64,000 nucleotides of DNA. It comes from Urophycis tenuis. Lineage: Eukaryota > Chordata > Actinopteri > Gadiformes > Phycidae. Below, piece after piece: positions 60,519 through 64,000 of this stretch. The stretch spans positions 17,501-81,500 of the forward strand of contig JAXIVH010000187.1 of the NCBI GenBank assembly GCA_036785325.1. Reading direction: 5' to 3'. The translations under genes were made by a program, and so were the position numbers. Each line of letters begins with the position of its first letter. Within the stretch, counting starts at the first letter, position 1. Below the pieces are notes generated by a model that was not told the origin of the DNA, did not search any database, and worked only from the letters and a program-made list of their open reading frames with translations.

Positions 60519-62416
60519 ATAAAGCCCACACCCGGGGTGGCTAGAAAGTTCCAATCCTGGCTCAGTGATGGGGGGGGGGGTCTGTTGTGATTTTTTTTTT
60601 TTTTTTTTTTTTATAAAGCCCACCCCCGGGGTGGCTAGAAATTTCCAATCCTGGCTCTGTGATGGGGGTGGGGTCTATTTTGATTTTTAATTTTTTTTTT
60701 TTTTTTTATAAAGCCCACACCCGGGGTGGCTAGAAATTTCCAATCCTGGCTCAGTGATGGGGGGGGGGGGGTCTGTTATGATTTTTTTTTTTTTTTTCTT
60801 ATAAAGCCCACACCCGGGTGGCTAGAAATTTCCAATCCTGGCTCAGTGATGGGGATGGGGTCTGTTATGATTTTTTTTGTTTTTTTTGTTTTATAAAGCC
60901 CACACCCGGGGTGGCTAGAAATTTCCAATCCTGGCTCAGTGATGGGGGTGGGGTCTGTTATGATTTTTTTTTTTTTTTGTTTTTTATAAAGCCCACCCCC
61001 GGGGTGGCTAGAAATTTCCAATCCTGGCTCTGTGATGGGGGGGGGGGGTCTGTTATGAGTTTTTATTATTATTTTTTTTTTTTATCAAGCCCACACCAGG
61101 GGTGGCTAGTCATTTCCAATCCTGGCTCAGTAATGGGGGGGGGGTCTGTTATGATTTTTTTTTTTTTTTTTTTAAATAATTTTATTATTTTTTTTATAAA
61201 GCCCACACCCGGGGTGGCTAGAAATTTCCAATCCTGCCTCAGTGATGGGGGGGGGGGGTCTGTCGTGATTTTTATTTTTTTTATGTTTTTATAAAGCCCA
61301 CCCCCGGGGTGGCTAGAAATTTCCAATCCTGGCTCTGTGATGGGGGGGTGGGGGTCTGTTATGATTTTTTATTATTTTTTTTTTTTTTCTCAAGCCCACA
61401 CCCGGGGTGGCTTGTCATTTCCAATCCTGGCTCAGTAATGGGGGGGGGGGTCTTTTATGAATTTGTTTTTTTTCATTATTTTTTTATAAAGCCCACACCC
61501 GGGGTTGCTAGAAATTTCCGATCCTGGCTCAGTGATGGGGGTTGGGTCTGTTATGATTTTTTATTTTTATTTTTTTTTTATAAAGCCCACACCCGGGGTG
61601 GCTAGAAATTTCTAATCCTGGCTCATTGATGGGGGGGGGGGGGGGGGTCTGTTATGATTTTTTTTTTTGTTTGTTTTATAAAGCCCACACCTGGGGTGGC
61701 TAGAAATTTCCAATCCTGGCTCAGTGATGGGGGGGTCTGTTATGATTTTTTTTTTTTTTTTTTTAAATAATTTTATTATTTTTTTTTATAAAGCCCACAC
61801 CCGGGTTGGCTAGAAATTTCCAATCCTGGCTCTGTGATGGGGGGGGGGGGGGGATGGGGGGGTCTGTTATGAGTTTTTATTATTTTATTTTTTTTATCAA
61901 GCCCACACCAGGGGTGGCTAGTCATTTCCAATCCTGGCTCAGTAATGGGGGGGGGGGGTCTGTTATGAATTTGTTTTTTTAATTATTTTTTTATAAAGCC
62001 CACACCCGGGGTGGCTAGAAATTTCCAATCCTGGCTCAGTGATGGGGGTGGGGGGGGTCTATTATGATTTGTTTTTTTTTGTTTTTTATAAAGCCCACAC
62101 CCGGGGTGGCTAGAAAGTTCCAATCCTGGCTCAGTGATGGGGGGGTCTGTTGTGATTTTTTTTATTATTTTTTTTTTTATAAAGCCCACCCCCGGGGTGG
62201 CTAGAAATTTCCAATCCTGGCTCTGTGATGGGGGTTGGGTCTGTTATGATTTTTTATTTATAATTTTTTTTTAGAAAGCCCACACCCGAGGTGGCTAGAA
62301 GTTTCCAATCCTGGCTCAGTGATGGGGGGGGGGGGGGTCTGTTATGATTTTTTTTTTTTTTTTTTTACAAAGCCCACACCCGGGTGGCTAGAAATTTCCA
62401 ATCCTGTCTCGGTGAT

Positions 62417-62443
62417 GGGGGGGGGGGGGGGGGGGGGGGGGGG
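62417..62443 (+). repeat. 27-base G-run
   Basis: An uninterrupted G-run in a unit with CCTGTCTCGGTGATG. It is the second longest noticed. The core substitution CTCGGTG (for CTCAGTG) is rare. Run length may be unreliable. Confidence 0.8.
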
Positions 62444-62590
62444 TCTGTTGTGATTTTATTTTTATTTATTTTTTTTATAAAGCCCACCCCCGGGGTGGCT
62501 AGAAATTTCCAATCCTGGCTCTGTGATGGGGGGGGGGGGTCTGTTGTGATTTTATTTATTTATTTTTTATAAAGCCCACCCACGGGGTGG

Positions 62591-64000
62591 CTAGAAATTT
62601 CCAATCCTGGCTTAGTGATGGGGGGGGGTGGGGTCTGTTGTGATTTTTTTTTATTTTTTTTTTTTTTATAAAGCCCACCCCCGGGGTGGCTAGAAATTTC
62701 CAATCCTGACCCTGTGATGGGGGTGGGGTCTGTTATGATTTTTTATTTTTTTATATTTGTTTATAAAGCCCACATCCGGGGTGGCTAGAAATTTCCAATC
62801 CTGGCTCAATGATGGGGGTGGGGTGTGTTATGATTTTTTTATTTTATTTTTTTTTTAAAAAGCCCACACCCGAGGTGGCTAGAAATTTCCAATCCTGGCT
62901 CAGTGATGGGGGTGGGGTCTGTTATGATTTTTTGTTTTTTTTTGTTTTATAAAGCCCACACCCGGGGTGGCTAGAAATTTCCAATCCTGGCTCAGTGATG
63001 GGTGGGGGTCTGTTATGATTTTTTTATTTTTTTTTTTAAAGAATTTTTTTTTTTTTTTTTTATAAAGCCCACACCCGGGGTGGCTAGAAATTTCCAATCC
63101 TGTCTCAGTGATGGGGGGGGGGGGGGGGGTCTGTTGTGATTTTTTTTTTTTTTTTTTTTTTTATAAAGCCCACCCCCGGGGTGGCTAGAAATTTCCAATC
63201 CTGACCCTGTGATGGGGGTGGGGTCTGTTATGATTTTTTATTTTTTTATATTTGTTTATAAAGCCCACATCCGGGGTGGCTAGAAATTTCCAATCCTGGC
63301 TCAATGATGGGGGTGGGGTGTGTTATGATTTTTTATTTTTATTTTTTTTAAAAAAAGCCCACACCCGAGGTGGCTAGAAATTTCCAATCCTGGCTCAGTG
63401 ATGGGGGGGGGGGGGGTCTGTTATGATTTTTTTTTTTTTTTTTTTATAAAGCCCACACCCGGGTGGCTAGAAATTTCCAATCCTGGCTCAGTGATGGGGG
63501 TGGGGTCTGTTATGATTTTTTGTTTTTTTTTGTTTTATAAAGCCCACCCCCGGGATGGCTAGAAATTTCCAATCCTGGCTCAGTGATGGGGGTGGGGTCT
63601 GTTATGATTTTTTTTTATTTTTTTTTTTATAAAGCCCACACCCGGGGTGGCTAGAAATTTCCAATCCTGGCTCAGTGATGGGTGGGGGTCTGTTATGATT
63701 TTTTAAATTTTTTTTTTAAAGAATTTTTTTTTTTTTTTTTATAAAGCCCACACCCGGGGTGGCTAGAAATTTCCAATCCTGTCTCAGTGATGGGGGGGGG
63801 TCTGTTGTGATTTTATTTATTTATTTTTTTTTTATAAAGCCCACACCCGGGGTGGCTAGACATTTCCAATCCTGGCTCAGTAATGGGGGGGGTCTGTTAT
63901 GAATTTGTTTTTTTTATTATTTTTTTATAAAGCCCGACCCCGGGGTGGATAGAAATTTCCAATCCTGGCTCAGTGATGGGGGGGGGGGGGGGGTCTGTTA
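62591..64000 (+). repeat. Near-500-bp duplication leading into a block beta-like end
   Basis: The series CCTGACCCTGTG, TTTATATTTGTTTAT, CACATCCGGGG with GGTGTGTTATGA, CACCCGAGG, TTTTTTGTTTT and an N-like spacer with AAAGAATTTTT occurs twice, with CCTGACCCTG at 62705 and 63200 (495 bp). The second round contains an extra CCCGGGTGG unit. From about 63.80 kb the sequence matches the start of the 1.57-kb unit (GACATT, GAATTTG, CCCGACCCCGG), so a further block beta copy probably begins past the window end. Confidence 0.82.

Larger units (their letters stand above)
59246..62590 (+). repeat. HOR-I domain
   Basis: Two closely related series (about 59.75-60.42 and 61.0-61.57 kb) contain TATGAGTTTTTATTATT, CACCAGGGG with GTCATT, a TTTTTATGTTTTTAT spacer, GATGGGGGGGTGGGGG, a CTCAAG border, GGCTTGTCATT and GATGGGGGTTGGG. 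Two adjacent units near 60.01-60.14 kb share TCTTTTTTGATTTTTA and the same TATGTTTTTAT spacer, a probable single-monomer duplication of about 100 bp. A 27-base G-run lies at 62417-62443. Confidence 0.75.
1..64000 (+). repeat. Tandem satellite array, monomer about 95-105 bp, fills the window
   Basis: Every part of the window is made of one short unit repeated head to tail. The unit starts with ATAAAG (or ATCAAG), continues with GCCCACACCCGGGGTGG, CTAGAAATTTCC and AATCCTGGCTCAGTGATG, then a G-run, TCTGTTATGA and a T-rich spacer. I found no inverted copy, no non-satellite insertion and no spacer longer than about 75 bp. The first ATAAAG begins at base 8 and the last unit is cut at base 64000, so the array continues beyond both ends. 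About 640 units fit by length. The core is highly conserved, whereas the G-run and T-tract vary widely in length. Arrays like this are typical of eukaryotic heterochromatin. The species and the chromosomal position cannot be told from the sequence. Confidence 0.97.

Noticed and set aside
1..64000. Many open reading frames of 60-170 codons on both strands, with peptides rich in Gly/Phe (plus) or Lys/Pro (minus)
   Set aside because: They are translations of the satellite monomer, which has few stop codons. The frame breaks whenever a G-run or T-run changes length, both strands are open over the same bases, and no conserved domain, codon bias or start context is present.
1..64000. CRISPR array (short conserved repeats with variable spacers)
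   Set aside because: The conserved core is longer than typical CRISPR repeats, the spacers are low-complexity T-tracts rather than unique sequence, there are hundreds of units, and no cas-like gene is present.
1..64000. Telomeric repeats, because of G- and T-rich plus strand
   Set aside because: No short hexamer-type telomere unit such as TTAGGG occurs in tandem; G-runs and T-runs are separated by the constant core.
1..64000. Alpha satellite or another named centromeric satellite
   Set aside because: The unit is about 100 bp, not 171 bp, and its sequence does not resemble alpha satellite. I do not recognise a family by eye; a repeat-library search would decide.
1..64000. tRNA or 5S rRNA gene array
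   Set aside because: Only an A-box-like word is present. No cloverleaf, B box or 5S internal control region could be found in the core.
1..64000. Polyadenylation signals (AATAAA on the minus strand)
   Set aside because: They arise throughout from TTTATT in the T-rich spacers and have no associated gene.
1..64000. NFI- or NF-kB-like sites around GGCTAGAAATTTCC
   Set aside because: Half-sites and spacing do not fit the full consensus well, and the sequence is the same in nearly every monomer, so recurrence is not independent support.

Overview
The whole 64-kb window is one uninterrupted head-to-tail satellite DNA array. I see no protein-coding gene, RNA gene, transposon or unique sequence. 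The repeating unit is about 95-105 bp, so the window holds roughly 640 copies (an estimate from length, not a count). Each unit has four parts in fixed order: an ATAAAG (or ATCAAG) start; a conserved core of about 45 bp reading GCCCACACCCGGGGTGG, CTAGAAATTTCC, AATCCTGGCTCAGTGATG; a G-tract with a TCTGTTATGA tail; and a T-rich spacer of about 15-65 bp. All copies I read point the same way, and the array runs off both ends of the window. An array of this size and style indicates a eukaryotic heterochromatic locus (centromeric, pericentromeric or subtelomeric). I cannot name the species, and I do not recognise the monomer as a named satellite family.

The array is not a random series of monomers. 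Linked diagnostic substitutions define monomer types: N has a spacer with an internal TTTAAATA block; D has TGCCTCAG or TGTCTCAG plus GTTGTGA; B has ACCCCCGG plus CTCTGTG; C has ATCAAG, a GTCATT or GACATT core, AGTAATG and GAATTTG. They follow each other in the recurring order N-D-B-C-A, a higher-order repeat (HOR) of about five units (close to 500 bp). Two main flavours alternate along the window. HOR-I has GTCATT in type C and dominates about 4-12.7, 20-25.6, 29.8-37, 40.6-43 and 54-62 kb. HOR-II has GACATT, often with GGTTGTCTG in type B, and dominates about 1-3.1, 14.4-16.9, 25.7-28.9 and 38-40 kb. A minor flavour with GGGGCGGGG and TTATAATTTT occurs near 13.3, 16.9-17.7, 18.9, 47.1 and 52.3 kb.

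On top of this are recent segmental duplications with readable junctions: a 909-bp nine-monomer unit in three copies (3.93-6.60 kb); a 390-bp duplication (16.94-17.72 kb); 497-bp duplications (22.47-23.4 and about 49.58-50.5 kb); a 98-bp single-monomer duplication (24.66-24.85 kb); a large block of about 4-5.7 kb at 43.05-48.72 and 49.87-53.94 kb, in which a 1.57-kb unit is present twice in one copy and once in the other; a 1.36-kb duplication (53.02-55.74 kb); an 880-bp duplication (57.97-59.2 kb); and a duplication of about 495 bp near 62.6-63.7 kb. A block first seen at 1-940 recurs at 3.12, about 29.0 and about 40.0 kb.

For function, the most suggestive feature is on the minus strand of the shorter core variant (CACCCGGGTGG). 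It matches eight of the nine essential positions of the mammalian CENP-B box, with correct spacing. Each unit also carries a G-run that could form a quadruplex, a rigid T-tract, and promoter-like words (TATAAA, CCACACCC, CCAAT). Open reading frames occur on both strands only because the repeat has few stop codons; they are not genes.
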